Source of the DNA: CAWIMX01 sp963792785
GTDB lineage: Bacteria; Acidobacteriota; Vicinamibacteria; Vicinamibacterales; CAVVIG01
Assembly: GCA_963792785.1 (NCBI GenBank)
Contig: CAWBXO010000004.1
Span: 372,001 to 436,000, forward strand
Direction: 5' to 3'
Length of the DNA: 64,000 bases
Shown here: positions 8,729 through 18,198 of the stretch, in pieces
How positions within the stretch are numbered: the first letter of the stretch is position 1
How the letters are laid out: each line of letters opens with the position of its first letter
Position numbers and translations under genes: made by a program
Notes under the pieces: generated by a model
The model's input: the letters and a program-made list of their open reading frames with translations, nothing else
Told to the model about the DNA's origin: nothing
Databases searched by the model: none

Positions 8729-10948
8729 TCACCGAAGCCCCCACCTTCGCCTCAGGATCCATTCGCCGGCAAGCATCAGGACGATCAGCGCCCACACCCA
8801 CGGCTGCTGCCAGAGATCGTATCGCTCGGGCGCCGCGGGCGGCGGGGCCATCGTGCTCAGGCTTTCCGCGATCGTGCCGGCGTCGGCGGCGGGCACGTAG
8901 CGGCCGCCGGTCGAGCGGGCGAGCCGCTCGAGCAGCGCATCGTCGAGGCGCGGATCGACGAACTCGCGGTCGACGCCGCCGGCGAGGAACCAGCGGTCGG
9001 CGGATCCGAGCGGCAGATCGCCCTGCCGGGCTTCGAGTTGCACGTGATAGAGGCCGGGGGCGTCTGGCCGGACCGCCGCCTCGAAGCGGCCCGTCGAGGC
9101 GTCCACGCGGCGCAGATCGAGCGGGCGCGACTCACCGTCGGGCCCCGTGAGTGTGGCCGTCCAGGCCGCGTCGGCCACGGGCTCGAACGCGCGCGTTCGC
9201 GCGAGGGCCGCAATCGTCATCGAGCGGCCCGGGTCCGCCGAAGCCGGCGCCTCGATCGACACGGGATCGGGCGACGCCGACGCGAGCCATCGCGCCGTCT
9301 GGCGCCAGAAGCGCTCGAACCGCTCGTCGCCCGAGGGCAGGAGCATGCGCCAGCGCCAGGACGCCGCCCCGGCGAACACCATCGCACGGCCCTGTCCGTA
9401 GGGCTGCACGGCGATGACGGGCAGGGCGCCGCCGCCCTCGGCCGGCGCGACGGCCAGCACCTGCGCGCCCGGCCGCGGCGCGCCGAGCGGCGCCACGGAC
9501 GCGAGCGGCGGCATCCCGGCCCATCGCTCGCGCGTGTCGGCGGCGCCGGCGCCGAGGCGCATGATCGGATGCCGCTCGCCGTCGGCGGTCAGGGTCAGCT
9601 GTCCGGGCCGTCCTTTCGCGGCGAGGCCCGGCACGGCGAGGGCGCCCTGCCGATCGGTCAATCGCACCGGCAGCACGGGTTCGAGCGGCGTGCCGGCGTA
9701 GCCGCCGGCCGAAAAGGACTCGCCGCCGGACACGAGCAGGCCGCCGCCGCGCACGCTCACGAAGTCGGCGAGCATCAGGAGCTGCGCGCGCGTGAAGAAG
9801 TCGCCTTCGATGTTCGACAGCACGACCGCGTCGTAGCCGTAGAGGGCCTCGCGCGTCGCGGGAAAGCCGGTGAGGAGGGCCGCGCTGCGATCCGCCGCCG
9901 CCGTCACCAGAAACGTGTTCTGGCCCTCTTCGTTGCGTCCCTTCCGCACGATCGTGTCGACCGCGAGCGAGGCGTCGTGGGCCCAGGCGCGCGCGAGAAA
10001 GCTGTGCTCGAATCCGGGTGCGCCCTCGATCGCCAGCAGGCGGCGCGTGCGCCCGGGCGGCGCGACCATCACGGAGCGCCGGTTGTTCTCGGCGGCGCGC
10101 TCGCCCGCCTCGGGTGGAATCTCGACGGTGTACACCGACGGCGCCGCGGCGTCTGGCGCCACGGTGAAAACATCCTCGATCGGCGAGCCGTCCGCCGCGG
10201 GCGTCACGCGGTGGGAATCGACCACGTCGCCGTTCGCCAGCAGGCGGACGGTGAAGGCGTCGCGCCCGTAGCCGCGCGACACCACGGTCGCGCGCAGGTC
10301 GACGGACGCCTGGTCCAGCCGCTGCTCGCCCACGGCGACCGCGGTCACTTCTCGATCGCGGCCGGGATCGGCCGAGCCCACGCCGATCGTGAAGATGGGC
10401 GGCCCGCCCTCGCCCTCCGAGACGCCGCCCGGGTCGGTATCGCCGCCGTCCGAGATGACAACCGCCGCGGCGACGGGCCGGCCGCGGTAGCGCTCGCGCA
10501 CGGCGTCGAGCGCGGCGCCCAGGTCCGAGGACGCGCCGTCGGGCCTGGCGTCGGGCGCGAGGCCCGGTTCGAGCGCGCGACTGAAGGTGAAGAGCTCGAC
10601 GTCGAAGCGGGGCGCCAGCGCAGGCTGGATCCGCGTGGTCGCAACGTCGACGGCCTCGGCGAGCCTGGTGCGGCCGTCGGCGGCGTCGGCGATGCCCATG
10701 CTCCGCGAGACGTCGACAAGGACGGGCACGACCGCGTCGCGCGGGACATCGGGGATGCGAAGACCGGAGGGCCGGAACAGGAGGAGCGCGATCGCGATCA
10801 GGACGGCGGCGCGCAGCGCGACGAGGGCGATCCGCCGAGGCGGCGCGAGCGGCACCAGCGGCCGCCGGTACGTCAGCCAGGCCACCCCGACGCCGGCGAT
10901 CGCGAGGCACAGGGCGGCCCACCAGGGCAGCGCGTACGCGAAGCTCAC
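8729..10948 (-). CDS. Membrane-anchored VWA / GATase-like protein of the MoxR operon
   Basis: Protein of 739 residues. Two N-terminal TM helices (WWAALCLAIAGVGVAWL and ALVALRAAVLIAIALLLF) precede a von Willebrand A-type domain with a metal-site motif DVSRS in VPVLVDVSRSMG. A large segment resembling a glutamine-amidotransferase-like domain follows (YDAVVLSNIEGDFFTRAQL, FVSVRGGGLLVSGGESF). A last TM is at the C-terminus (WVWALIVLMLAGEWIL). The GTG at 10948 overlaps the upstream stop (GTGA), showing coupling. The open frame continues upstream only as out-of-frame arginine-rich sequence. Function is unknown; related proteins accompany MoxR/DUF58 modules. Confidence 0.87.
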   Translation of the reverse strand: MSFAYALPWWAALCLAIAGVGVAWLTYRRPLVPLAPPRRIALVALRAAVLIAIALLLFRPSGLRIPDVPRDAVVPVLVDVSRSMGIADAADGRTRLAEAVDVATTRIQPALAPRFDVELFTFSRALEPGLAPDARPDGASSDLGAALDAVRERYRGRPVAAAVVISDGGDTDPGGVSEGEGGPPIFTIGVGSADPGRDREVTAVAVGEQRLDQASVDLRATVVSRGYGRDAFTVRLLANGDVVDSHRVTPAADGSPIEDVFTVAPDAAAPSVYTVEIPPEAGERAAENNRRSVMVAPPGRTRRLLAIEGAPGFEHSFLARAWAHDASLAVDTIVRKGRNEEGQNTFLVTAAADRSAALLTGFPATREALYGYDAVVLSNIEGDFFTRAQLLMLADFVSVRGGGLLVSGGESFSAGGYAGTPLEPVLPVRLTDRQGALAVPGLAAKGRPGQLTLTADGERHPIMRLGAGAADTRERWAGMPPLASVAPLGAPRPGAQVLAVAPAEGGGALPVIAVQPYGQGRAMVFAGAASWRWRMLLPSGDERFERFWRQTARWLASASPDPVSIEAPASADPGRSMTIAALARTRAFEPVADAAWTATLTGPDGESRPLDLRRVDASTGRFEAAVRPDAPGLYHVQLEARQGDLPLGSADRWFLAGGVDREFVDPRLDDALLERLARSTGGRYVPAADAGTIAESLSTMAPPPAAPERYDLWQQPWVWALIVLMLAGEWILRRRWGLR

Positions 10949-13900
10949 CGACCCCGTTCCGCGATCGCCTTGAAGTACGCGTCCACCTGATCCTGGTAGG
11001 CGCTCGGGGCGCGATCGTCGAGGCCCGAGGCGAGGCGATCCGCCGACTGCCGCGCGCCGAGCTCGCGCGCGAGCGAGGAGGCCGCGTGCTCGAGCGCGGC
11101 GTCGGCCTGGCGCCGCAGCTCTTCCCAGCGGGCGAAATCCTGCTTGAACGCCTCCGTACCCGGCGACGAGAGCGTCATGCCCTGCCCCTCGAACGTGAAG
11201 CCGACGGACGCCTCCGTCGAGGGCGCGTCGCGCCTGGCCTCGTCGAGCGCGCGCTCGGCCCGCTCGAGCTGCCGCTGGTATTCGGCGCGCAGTTCCGCCA
11301 GCTCGCCGGCGCGATCGGATCCCGCCGCCTGGCCGAGTTTGGCGATCTCGCGGCTGACCTCGTCCAGCTTCTCGCGCACGTCGCCAATCTCGTTCATCCG
11401 CTGCGTCAGCCGCTGCGACGCCTCGTCTGCCGGCGCGCCCTCCTGCGCCAGGCGATCGGCTGAGCGCTCGAGGGTCCGCGCGATGTCCCGCTGCGTGTCG
11501 GCGGTCCGGGCGTCGGTGGCCTGCCCGCCCGTGGCGCCCCGGGCGCCGCCGCCCGCTTCCGCCGCGCCGGCCCGGACGGCTTCCGCGGCCTGGCGCATGC
11601 GGTCGCCGACCCCGCCGGATTGGAGATCCGGCACGCTGTCGTCCAGCTTGTCCGCGCGATCCGCGAGCCGCTCCTGCTCGGCGGCGAGCTGCCGCCGCCG
11701 ATCCGCGTTGTCCTGATCGCCGGCGCGCCCGCCGCGATCGCCGCCGGGCTGATTGCCGGTCAGCGCCTCGAGCTCCGACGCGAGCCGGCGCTCGGTGTCG
11801 GCGAGGCGCCGCGCCTCGAGCTGCGCGTCGCCGCGGGCCTGCTGACCGGCGCCGGGCTGGCCCTGCAGCCGCCGTTCGAGATCGTGCAGGGCGTCGAGCG
11901 CGCGGCCGGCGCTGCGCCCCGCGGCGCCCGGGTTCGCGCGCCGCAGCTCGTTCGCCGACGCCTGCATCGCGTCCGACGCGCTCTTGACGCCGCCCTGGTT
12001 CTGCGGCGACTGGCGGCCGAGCTGCTCCGCCTGCTCGCGCAGCGCCGACTGCTCGCGCGTGAGCTGCTCCAGCTGGCGGCGCCGCTCGGCGTCGGCCATC
12101 TGCTCGTTCGCGAGATCGCGCTGCCGCTTCGCGAGCTCGTCCTGCCGCTCGGCCAGCGCGTGGATGGCGTCGAGCAGCTCGCGCGTCTTCTGATCCGCGG
12201 CGTCGGGCTGCGCGCCCGATTGCGGCGTCTCGTAATTGGTCTGCTGGCTGCGTTGCAGCTCGCGGTCGAACAGGCTCGACAGGTCGTAGTTGCTGTTGCC
12301 GCGCCCGCCGCTGCCCTGCCCGGTCGCGACCTGGATGTCCTTCACCTCGGCCTGGGCCTTGAGCAGCTCGTCGAGGGCCTCCATCTCGTGCGGCAGCGCG
12401 TCGGTGGTGCGCAGCCCGTCGAGCGCCTCCACGGCGCCGCCCATCGCCGCCGATGCGGCCGTCATCGCCGCCGCCTCGGGCCGCTGGGGAATCGGGACGA
12501 GCGGCTCGGGCGCGATCGGGGACGCCCGCTTCGGCTCGCGCATGGTCGACGCGCCGAACGCGGCCGACACCTGCTCGACCCTCGTCTTCAGCGCCGCCTC
12601 GGCGCGGGACACCGCGCGCACGTCCTCGCCGGACCGCGCGCCGGCCGCCTCGGCCCGCCGATCGAGCTTCCACGTGGCCGACACGACATCCTTCTGCGCG
12701 TTCACGAGATCGCCGATCGCGTCACCCGCGCCGCTCGAGGCGGCCTGGCTCTGCGCGAGCGAGAAGTTCTGCTCGAAGGGGCGCACCTGCAGGAAGTAGA
12801 TGTCGCTGCGGGCGTCGGTCGCGCGCTTGCCGCGCGCCACGTCCCGCGCCCGCACGTAATACGACACGAGGTCGCCCGTCTTCACGTCGAGGTCCTCGAG
12901 GTAGATCGTCTGGCTGCCCGTGGCGCTCGTGCGCCCCGCGGGAATCGTCATCGGCAGGACGTGCTCGGCGCCCCCGCCGACGGCGTACACCAGCTCCATC
13001 CGGGCCACGCCGTAGTCATCGTCCGCGCGCGCCGTCACGTCCACTTCCTCGAGGCTCGTGACGTTGCGATCGCCCGCCGGTTCGGTGATGCGCACGTCGG
13101 GCGGGCGATCCTCGAGCGCGCGGATGAAGTATTCCGCGTCACCGTCGCTCGAGAGACCGTCGGGACCGGCGAGGGCGACGCGGTACGAGTCGTCGCGCGT
13201 CACGCGCAGCTCGCCCTCGAGCGTCGTGGGCTCGCGCGGGTCGAGACGAACGGCCTGGCCCGCGGCGAGTTGTAACGTGCCGGACCCGGCGGGACGATCG
13301 GTGTGCACACGCACGCGGACCGTCGTGCCCTCGGGCGCGTAGATGTCTCCGGCGTCCTCCTCGGTCCGTTTCGCGAGGCCGAGCGCCGCCGGGTAGTCGT
13401 ATTCCACGTCAATGCGCTGCACGCGCGGCGGCGACACGGCGTCCACGGTGAACGGCCCCGCCTCGAGGCCACCCGGCGCCGTCACGCGATACGTGAACGG
13501 CGCGGTGACGCGGCCGAGCGCGTACTGGAACGTCTCGCCTGCCCGCCGTAGCCCTGGCGAAGGCGGGCCGGCGACCATCTCCGCGCCGATGTCCGAGCCT
13601 GCCCGCCGGAGCCCTGGCGAAGGCGGGCCGACCGCCATCTCCACGCGGGGGACGAGCGCCAGCCGGCTGCCCGCGATGCGCGCCGAGATCGTGAAGGGAT
13701 CGCCCACGCGCACCCGCGCGTTCCCGGGCTCGACCTCGATCGTGACGTGCTCGGGAAACAGCGTGAGCGCGGCCGCGTCGTACGCCTGCCGCACGCGCGC
13801 CCGGCCGACCAGGAGGACGGCCAGGAGCGCGACGGTCGCGGCCGCCGCCAACACGGCCGCGCGCGCCAGCGCGGCGCCCGGCACGATCGCCGCGGGATCG

Positions 13901-14310
13901 ACGGCGTCGAGGCGCCGCGCGGCGTCGGCCAGCATCGGCTCGGCCAGGCCGGACGCGGGTCGGCCGGATTCGAGCACGTCGACGGCCGAGACGAGCCGAT
14001 CGTCGAGATCGGGGGCGCGCTCCTCGATGAAGCGCGCCACGCGCCGGGCCGCGGGCCTTCGCCGCAGCGGCCACAGGAACCACCCGATCGCCGCCAGCGC
14101 GACCAGCACCGTGACGGCGCCCAGGGCCGCCAGGGCCGCGGGCCGCCGCTCCGCCCAGCCGGCGGCCACGAGGCCCGCCGCCGCGATGGCCGCCGCCGCC
14201 GTCGCGGCGCGGAACACGCCCTCGCCCGCACGCACGCGGCGCCAGCGCGCCCGCACGCGCGCAATCGCGGCACGAATCTCGTCGTGGGACGAAGGCATGC
14301 CTGCGTTCAT
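10945..14310 (-). CDS. DUF4175-like large membrane protein with glutamine-rich coiled coil
   Basis: Protein of 1121 residues. Two TM helices lie in the first 80 residues (AATAAAAIAAAGLVAAG, LGAVTVLVALAAIGWFLW) and a third near 160. Beta-rich extracytoplasmic repeats follow, then roughly 500 residues of Arg/Gln/Ala-rich coiled coil with many ERQDELAKRQRDLA-like segments. This layout matches the DUF4175 family found beside MoxR/VWA genes. ATG 14310 is chosen, 14 nt after the previous stop, with GGTGAG upstream. The region encoded by 13538-13629 carries two palindromic insertions read as GPPSPGLRRAG. The molecular role is not known. Confidence 0.85.
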   Translation of the reverse strand: MNAGMPSSHDEIRAAIARVRARWRRVRAGEGVFRAATAAAAIAAAGLVAAGWAERRPAALAALGAVTVLVALAAIGWFLWPLRRRPAARRVARFIEERAPDLDDRLVSAVDVLESGRPASGLAEPMLADAARRLDAVDPAAIVPGAALARAAVLAAAATVALLAVLLVGRARVRQAYDAAALTLFPEHVTIEVEPGNARVRVGDPFTISARIAGSRLALVPRVEMAVGPPSPGLRRAGSDIGAEMVAGPPSPGLRRAGETFQYALGRVTAPFTYRVTAPGGLEAGPFTVDAVSPPRVQRIDVEYDYPAALGLAKRTEEDAGDIYAPEGTTVRVRVHTDRPAGSGTLQLAAGQAVRLDPREPTTLEGELRVTRDDSYRVALAGPDGLSSDGDAEYFIRALEDRPPDVRITEPAGDRNVTSLEEVDVTARADDDYGVARMELVYAVGGGAEHVLPMTIPAGRTSATGSQTIYLEDLDVKTGDLVSYYVRARDVARGKRATDARSDIYFLQVRPFEQNFSLAQSQAASSGAGDAIGDLVNAQKDVVSATWKLDRRAEAAGARSGEDVRAVSRAEAALKTRVEQVSAAFGASTMREPKRASPIAPEPLVPIPQRPEAAAMTAASAAMGGAVEALDGLRTTDALPHEMEALDELLKAQAEVKDIQVATGQGSGGRGNSNYDLSSLFDRELQRSQQTNYETPQSGAQPDAADQKTRELLDAIHALAERQDELAKRQRDLANEQMADAERRRQLEQLTREQSALREQAEQLGRQSPQNQGGVKSASDAMQASANELRRANPGAAGRSAGRALDALHDLERRLQGQPGAGQQARGDAQLEARRLADTERRLASELEALTGNQPGGDRGGRAGDQDNADRRRQLAAEQERLADRADKLDDSVPDLQSGGVGDRMRQAAEAVRAGAAEAGGGARGATGGQATDARTADTQRDIARTLERSADRLAQEGAPADEASQRLTQRMNEIGDVREKLDEVSREIAKLGQAAGSDRAGELAELRAEYQRQLERAERALDEARRDAPSTEASVGFTFEGQGMTLSSPGTEAFKQDFARWEELRRQADAALEHAASSLARELGARQSADRLASGLDDRAPSAYQDQVDAYFKAIAERGR
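13538..13629. repeat. Two palindromic REP-like units inside a coding region
   Basis: Two 32-bp copies (13538-13569 and 13598-13629), 60 bp apart. Each has arms GCCCGCC and GGCGGGC around AGCCCTGGCGA. They differ by one base and are translated in frame on the minus strand as GPPSPGLRRAG. The copies are embedded in a 20-codon duplication. Confidence 0.85.
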
Positions 14311-14323
14311 TGTCTCACCGACA

Positions 14324-16207
14324 TCACGCGGTCCGCGCCGCCACGGCGCCCTCGACGACGAGCAGGGCGAGGGCGAGCCCGAGGCCGTACTGCCACAGCC
14401 GCTGGCGCTCTTCCTGCTCCCGCGCCGCCGTGGTCTCAAGCGCCGGCAGCGCCGCCGCCGAGGCTGTGACGGGCGCGAGGAACTCCCGCGCGCTGAGCCG
14501 CGCGGCGTCCAGTTCTCCCGGATCCACGTTCACGGCGACGCGCCGCGCGCCCGCGCGCCCCGCCTCGACCGTCACGATCCCCGGCCGCGCCGGCGCGCCG
14601 GCGGGACGCGCCGCGATCGTCACCGACGCCGCCGGCTGCCGGCCGGCCGTCAGGTAGCGGATCGACGCCTGCAGGAACGGCACGAACGCCGCGCGCTTCG
14701 GAAAGTCGTTCCAGTCACCGTCGACGTCCGAGGCGAACACGATCGCGCGCCCGCGGCCGTCCGCGCAGTCAACGATGGCGGACTCGCCGGTCGTGAACCG
14801 CGCCACGGTGGGACACGCGTCCGCCTGGAGCCCGACGACGCGGTTGAAGGTCGCCGCGCCGAGCGCCGCGGGATCGGCGCCGAACGGCTCGAAGATCGGA
14901 TGGCGGGCGTCGGTCGGCGCGAGCGCGCGCCGGGGCCCGGCCGCATCCTTCACCTCGGACACGACGAGCCGGCCGGCGCCGGCCAGGATGCCTGCGAGCA
15001 CTTCCCCGTCCACCTCGGGGCCCGCCGCGGCGAACACGCCGCCGCCGCCGGCGACGAACGACGAGAGCCGCTCGCGCCCGCGCGGCTCGAGGCCGCGCGT
15101 CGACACCAGCAGCACCGCGTCGACTGCGTCGAGCGGCGAGGTGTCGCCCGCGTCGAGCGCGTCGGCGGCGATGCCGACCACGTCGAAGGGCGACACGAGT
15201 CCGGCGGGCGCGGCCGCCAGCGCCTGCTGGGCGTAGAGCGCGTCGCGACCGGGCGCGCCGTTCGCCGACACGACGGCGACGCGCAGCCAATCCGCCGCGT
15301 CGAGCACGGTGAAGCGGACGTTGTCGCCCTGGATGCCGGCGGGATCATCGACGCGCACGGCGGCCGTCGACGCTCCGGCGGGGACGTCGAACACGGCCTG
15401 CGCCTCGCCGCCTGCCGGAATCCGGATCGTGGTCGATCCCGCGTTCGCATCGTCCAGCGCGAGGCGAACGACCGCGGTCCGCGCCCCGCCGCCGATGTCG
15501 CGCACCGTGGCCGTCAGCCGGCCGGACTGGTGCTCGATGCCGACGACGGCCAGGTCCGCTGGCGGCGCGCCCGCGTCGCGGACCTCGACCTGCACGCCCT
15601 CCGGCACATCGACCGCTTCGCCCGCGCCCCAGCCTCCCGCCTGAAGATCGGTGACGACGACGATGGCGCCGGCGCGGCCGGCGAGGGCGCGCACCGACGC
15701 GCCGATCGCGGCGCGGTAGCGCGTGCCGCCGTCGCCCGCCTGCACGCCCGCGACCGCGGCCCGTACGCGCGCGCGGTCGGCCGTCGGCGGCTCGACGATC
15801 GCGGCCTCGTGGTCGAACGTCACGAGGCCGACCAGGTCGCCCGCCGGAGCGGCATCGATCGCGCCAATCGCCAGCTCGCGCGTCCTGGCCGCGAAGGCGG
15901 GGGCCGAGACGCTAAGGGACGTGTCGAGCGCGACCACGGTCGCGCGCGAGGGGCCGGCGGCCGCGCCGGCGCCCAGGAACGGCCGCGCGAACGCCACGGC
16001 GAGCAGCACGAGCGCGGCGACGCGGAGCGCCAGGAGCAGCCACTCGCGCAGCCGGCGGCGGGCCGTGTGCTCCACCGGCGCCTGCCGCAGCAGCCGCACC
16101 GCGGCGAACGCGACCCTCGGCTCGGGCTCCCGGCGCAGGAGGTGCAGGACGATCGGAATCGCGGCCGCGAGCGCGCCGACGAGGAACAGCGGCGACAGGA
16201 AGCTCAT
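14324..16207 (-). CDS. BatA/aerotolerance-type VWA membrane protein
   Basis: Protein of 627 residues. The N-terminus is the BatA signature, MSFLSPLFLVGALAAAIPI followed by VLHLLRR, with a second TM (LLLALRVAALVLLAVAFARP). A VWA domain follows with metal-site motif DTSLS in TVVALDTSLSVSAP. The middle has a beta-sandwich-like region and a GATase-like segment (RGLEPRGRERLSSFVAGGG). A TM ends the protein (LGLALALLVVEGAVAA). The start ATG overlaps the DUF58 stop (ATGA). In the MoxR-linked operons of other bacteria such proteins are inner-membrane partners of the ATPase. Confidence 0.88.
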   Translation of the reverse strand: MSFLSPLFLVGALAAAIPIVLHLLRREPEPRVAFAAVRLLRQAPVEHTARRRLREWLLLALRVAALVLLAVAFARPFLGAGAAAGPSRATVVALDTSLSVSAPAFAARTRELAIGAIDAAPAGDLVGLVTFDHEAAIVEPPTADRARVRAAVAGVQAGDGGTRYRAAIGASVRALAGRAGAIVVVTDLQAGGWGAGEAVDVPEGVQVEVRDAGAPPADLAVVGIEHQSGRLTATVRDIGGGARTAVVRLALDDANAGSTTIRIPAGGEAQAVFDVPAGASTAAVRVDDPAGIQGDNVRFTVLDAADWLRVAVVSANGAPGRDALYAQQALAAAPAGLVSPFDVVGIAADALDAGDTSPLDAVDAVLLVSTRGLEPRGRERLSSFVAGGGGVFAAAGPEVDGEVLAGILAGAGRLVVSEVKDAAGPRRALAPTDARHPIFEPFGADPAALGAATFNRVVGLQADACPTVARFTTGESAIVDCADGRGRAIVFASDVDGDWNDFPKRAAFVPFLQASIRYLTAGRQPAASVTIAARPAGAPARPGIVTVEAGRAGARRVAVNVDPGELDAARLSAREFLAPVTASAAALPALETTAAREQEERQRLWQYGLGLALALLVVEGAVAARTA

Positions 16208-17106
16208 AGCGTCCTGGACCGCGCGGTCAGATAGGCCATCAGCGCCAGCTCGAGAGGCTGCGCCGTGGACACGAGGTGGTAGTCGATGCCCGCGCCGCCG
16301 AGCTCGCGCCTGTAACGGTCGACGAGCGCGCCGATCTCGCGCAGGTAGTGCTCGCGCACGACGCCGGGGACGGCCATGACCTCTTCGTGCGTCTCGAGAT
16401 CCTCGAAGCGCGTGGCACGCTCGAAGGGGAACTCGAGCTCGTCGGGATCGAGCACGTGGAACACGATCACGTCGGTGCCGCGAAAGTGGAAATGCCGCAG
16501 GCCCTTGATCACCGCGGCCGGGTCGTCGAGCAGATCGGAGATCAGCACGACCATCCCGCGCTTGCTGAGCGCGTCGGCCAGCCGGTGCAGCGGCTTGGAG
16601 ACGTCGGTCGCGCGGCCCGGCCGCAGGCGGTCGAGCGCGAGCAGCAGGGCGCGCAGGTGGCCCGGCTTCGCGCTCGCCGGCAGCATCTCGACGATCGTCT
16701 CGTCGAAGGCGGTCAGGCCCACGGCGTCGCGCTGGCGCGTCATCAGGTAGCCGAGCGACGCGGCCAGGCACGCCGCGTACTCGAATTTCGTGATCCCGCG
16801 CGAGCCGTACGCCATCGAGCCGCTCGCGTCGACCATCAGGTGGCAGTCGAGGTTGGTCTCGTCCTCGAACTTCTTCACGTAGAAGCGATCGCTGCGGGCG
16901 TAGACCTTCCAGTCGATCGTCTGGAGGTCGTCGCCGGGCAGGTACTGGCGGTACTCCGCGAACTCGACGCTGAAGCCCTTGAACGGGCTGCGGTGGAGGC
17001 CGGCGAGGAAGCCCTCGACGATCGTGCGGGCGCGCAGTTCGAGCGTGCCCAGGCGCGCGATGACCGCCGGATCGAGAAACTGGCGTGCACGCGCGGGCGC
17101 GGCCAT
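16204..17106 (-). CDS. DUF58 domain protein
   Basis: Protein of 300 residues of the DUF58 family, a VWA-related domain nearly always encoded next to MoxR ATPases. The signature LPGDDLQTIDWKVYARSDR lies near residue 60 and a metal-site-like motif, VDASGSM, near residue 95. No signal or TM is evident, so it is probably cytosolic or peripheral. It starts one base after the MoxR stop and overlaps the next gene by 4 nt. It is probably an adaptor between the ATPase and the membrane VWA proteins; this is inferred from family context. Confidence 0.93.
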   Translation of the reverse strand: MAAPARARQFLDPAVIARLGTLELRARTIVEGFLAGLHRSPFKGFSVEFAEYRQYLPGDDLQTIDWKVYARSDRFYVKKFEDETNLDCHLMVDASGSMAYGSRGITKFEYAACLAASLGYLMTRQRDAVGLTAFDETIVEMLPASAKPGHLRALLLALDRLRPGRATDVSKPLHRLADALSKRGMVVLISDLLDDPAAVIKGLRHFHFRGTDVIVFHVLDPDELEFPFERATRFEDLETHEEVMAVPGVVREHYLREIGALVDRYRRELGGAGIDYHLVSTAQPLELALMAYLTARSRTL

Positions 17107-17107
17107 G

Positions 17108-18118
17108 CTACATCCCGCTGGCGGGCGCCTTCACGGTCTCGAGCAGGCGCTCGATGATGACGTCCGGCGTGACGCGCTCGGACTCGGCGTAGAAATTCGT
17201 CATGATGCGGTGGCGCAGGATCGGCTTGGCCAGCGCCTGGATGTCCTTGACCGACACGTGGTAGCGGCGCTGCATCAGCGCGCGCGCCTTCCCGCCGGCC
17301 ACGAGCGCCTGCGAGGCGCGGAGCCCCGCGCCCCACTTCACCCACTTCTCCACGAAGTCGGGCGCCCCCGGGCGGCCGGGCCGCGACGCGTCCACCAGCC
17401 GCACCGCGTAGCGCGCCACCTCCTCAGCGACGACCACCTGGCGCACGACGTCCTGGAACTGCAGGATGTCCGCGCCGTTCAGCACGCGCTCGGGCCGCAC
17501 GCGCCCGGCGCCCGTCGTCCGCGTGACCACCGTCACCTCGTCGTCTTCCGTGAGGTACGAGATCACGATGTTGAACATGAAGCGATCGAGCTGCGCCTCG
17601 GGCAGCGGGTACGTGCCCTCGAGCTCGATCGGGTTCTGCGTGGCCAGGACGAAGAACGGCTGCTCGAGCGGGTAGGTCCGGCCGGCCGCCGTCACGTGGT
17701 ATTCCTGCATCGCCTCGAGGAGGGCCGCCTGCGTCTTGGGCGGCGTCCGGTTGATCTCGTCGGCGAGGATGATCTGCGCGAAGATCGGCCCCTTCACGAA
17801 GCGCAGGCGGCGCGTGCCCTGCTCCTCCTCGAGGATCTCGGTGCCCGTGATGTCGGACGGCATCAGGTCCGGCGTGAACTGGATGCGCTTGAAGTCCAGG
17901 TCCAGGACGTCCGCCACCGTCTTGATCAGGAGCGTCTTGGCCAGGCCCGGCACGCCGGTGATCAGGCAGTGCCCGCCCGTGAAGAGCGCGATGAGCACCT
18001 GCTCGACCACCTCGTCCTGCCCGACGATGACCTTCCGCAGCTCGGCGAGAATGCGATCCCGCCCCGCGCCGACCCGCTCGGCCCCGTCCGCCGCCGTGTG
18101 AATAACCGCGTCCGACAT
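17108..18118 (-). CDS. MoxR-family AAA+ ATPase
   Basis: AAA+ ATPase of 336 residues. Walker A is GVPGLAKTLL, Walker B is IILADEINRTPPKTQ, and the sensor region ATQNPIELEGTYPLPEAQLDRF is typical of MoxR. The C-terminal lid includes KDIQALAKPILRHRI. MoxR proteins act as chaperones that remodel or activate VWA-containing partners; three candidate partners follow directly (DUF58, BatA-like and the second VWA protein). It is separated from the upstream DUF4159 gene by 80 bp. Confidence 0.95.
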   Translation of the reverse strand: MSDAVIHTAADGAERVGAGRDRILAELRKVIVGQDEVVEQVLIALFTGGHCLITGVPGLAKTLLIKTVADVLDLDFKRIQFTPDLMPSDITGTEILEEEQGTRRLRFVKGPIFAQIILADEINRTPPKTQAALLEAMQEYHVTAAGRTYPLEQPFFVLATQNPIELEGTYPLPEAQLDRFMFNIVISYLTEDDEVTVVTRTTGAGRVRPERVLNGADILQFQDVVRQVVVAEEVARYAVRLVDASRPGRPGAPDFVEKWVKWGAGLRASQALVAGGKARALMQRRYHVSVKDIQALAKPILRHRIMTNFYAESERVTPDVIIERLLETVKAPASGM

Positions 18119-18129
18119 CGTTCCCCTTG

Positions 18130-18185
18130 TGAAGTGAAATCTAAAGAATCTTCTTCGGGCCTTCGTGCCTTCGTGGTTGCATTTC
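18130..18185. repeat. Short CCTTCGTG repeat between operon genes
   Basis: The sequence reads CTTCGGGCCTTCGTGCCTTCGTGG, about three copies of a roughly 8-9-bp unit, between the MoxR start and the DUF4159 stop. It is a single arm with no complementary half. It resembles the one-armed arrays at 31046 and 36752. Confidence 0.5.
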
Positions 18186-18198
18186 CGTGATCAGAGCC

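Noticed and set aside
8714..10990. Plus-strand open frame of about 750 codons opposite the VWA gene
   Set aside because: High GC makes antisense frames long; its composition is Arg/His-rich with no domain motifs, while the minus strand has a clear VWA motif.
10949..12673. Long arginine-rich open frame upstream of the second VWA gene
   Set aside because: It is the out-of-frame reading of the DUF4175-like coiled coil; the VWA gene starts at GTG 10948, overlapping that gene's stop.
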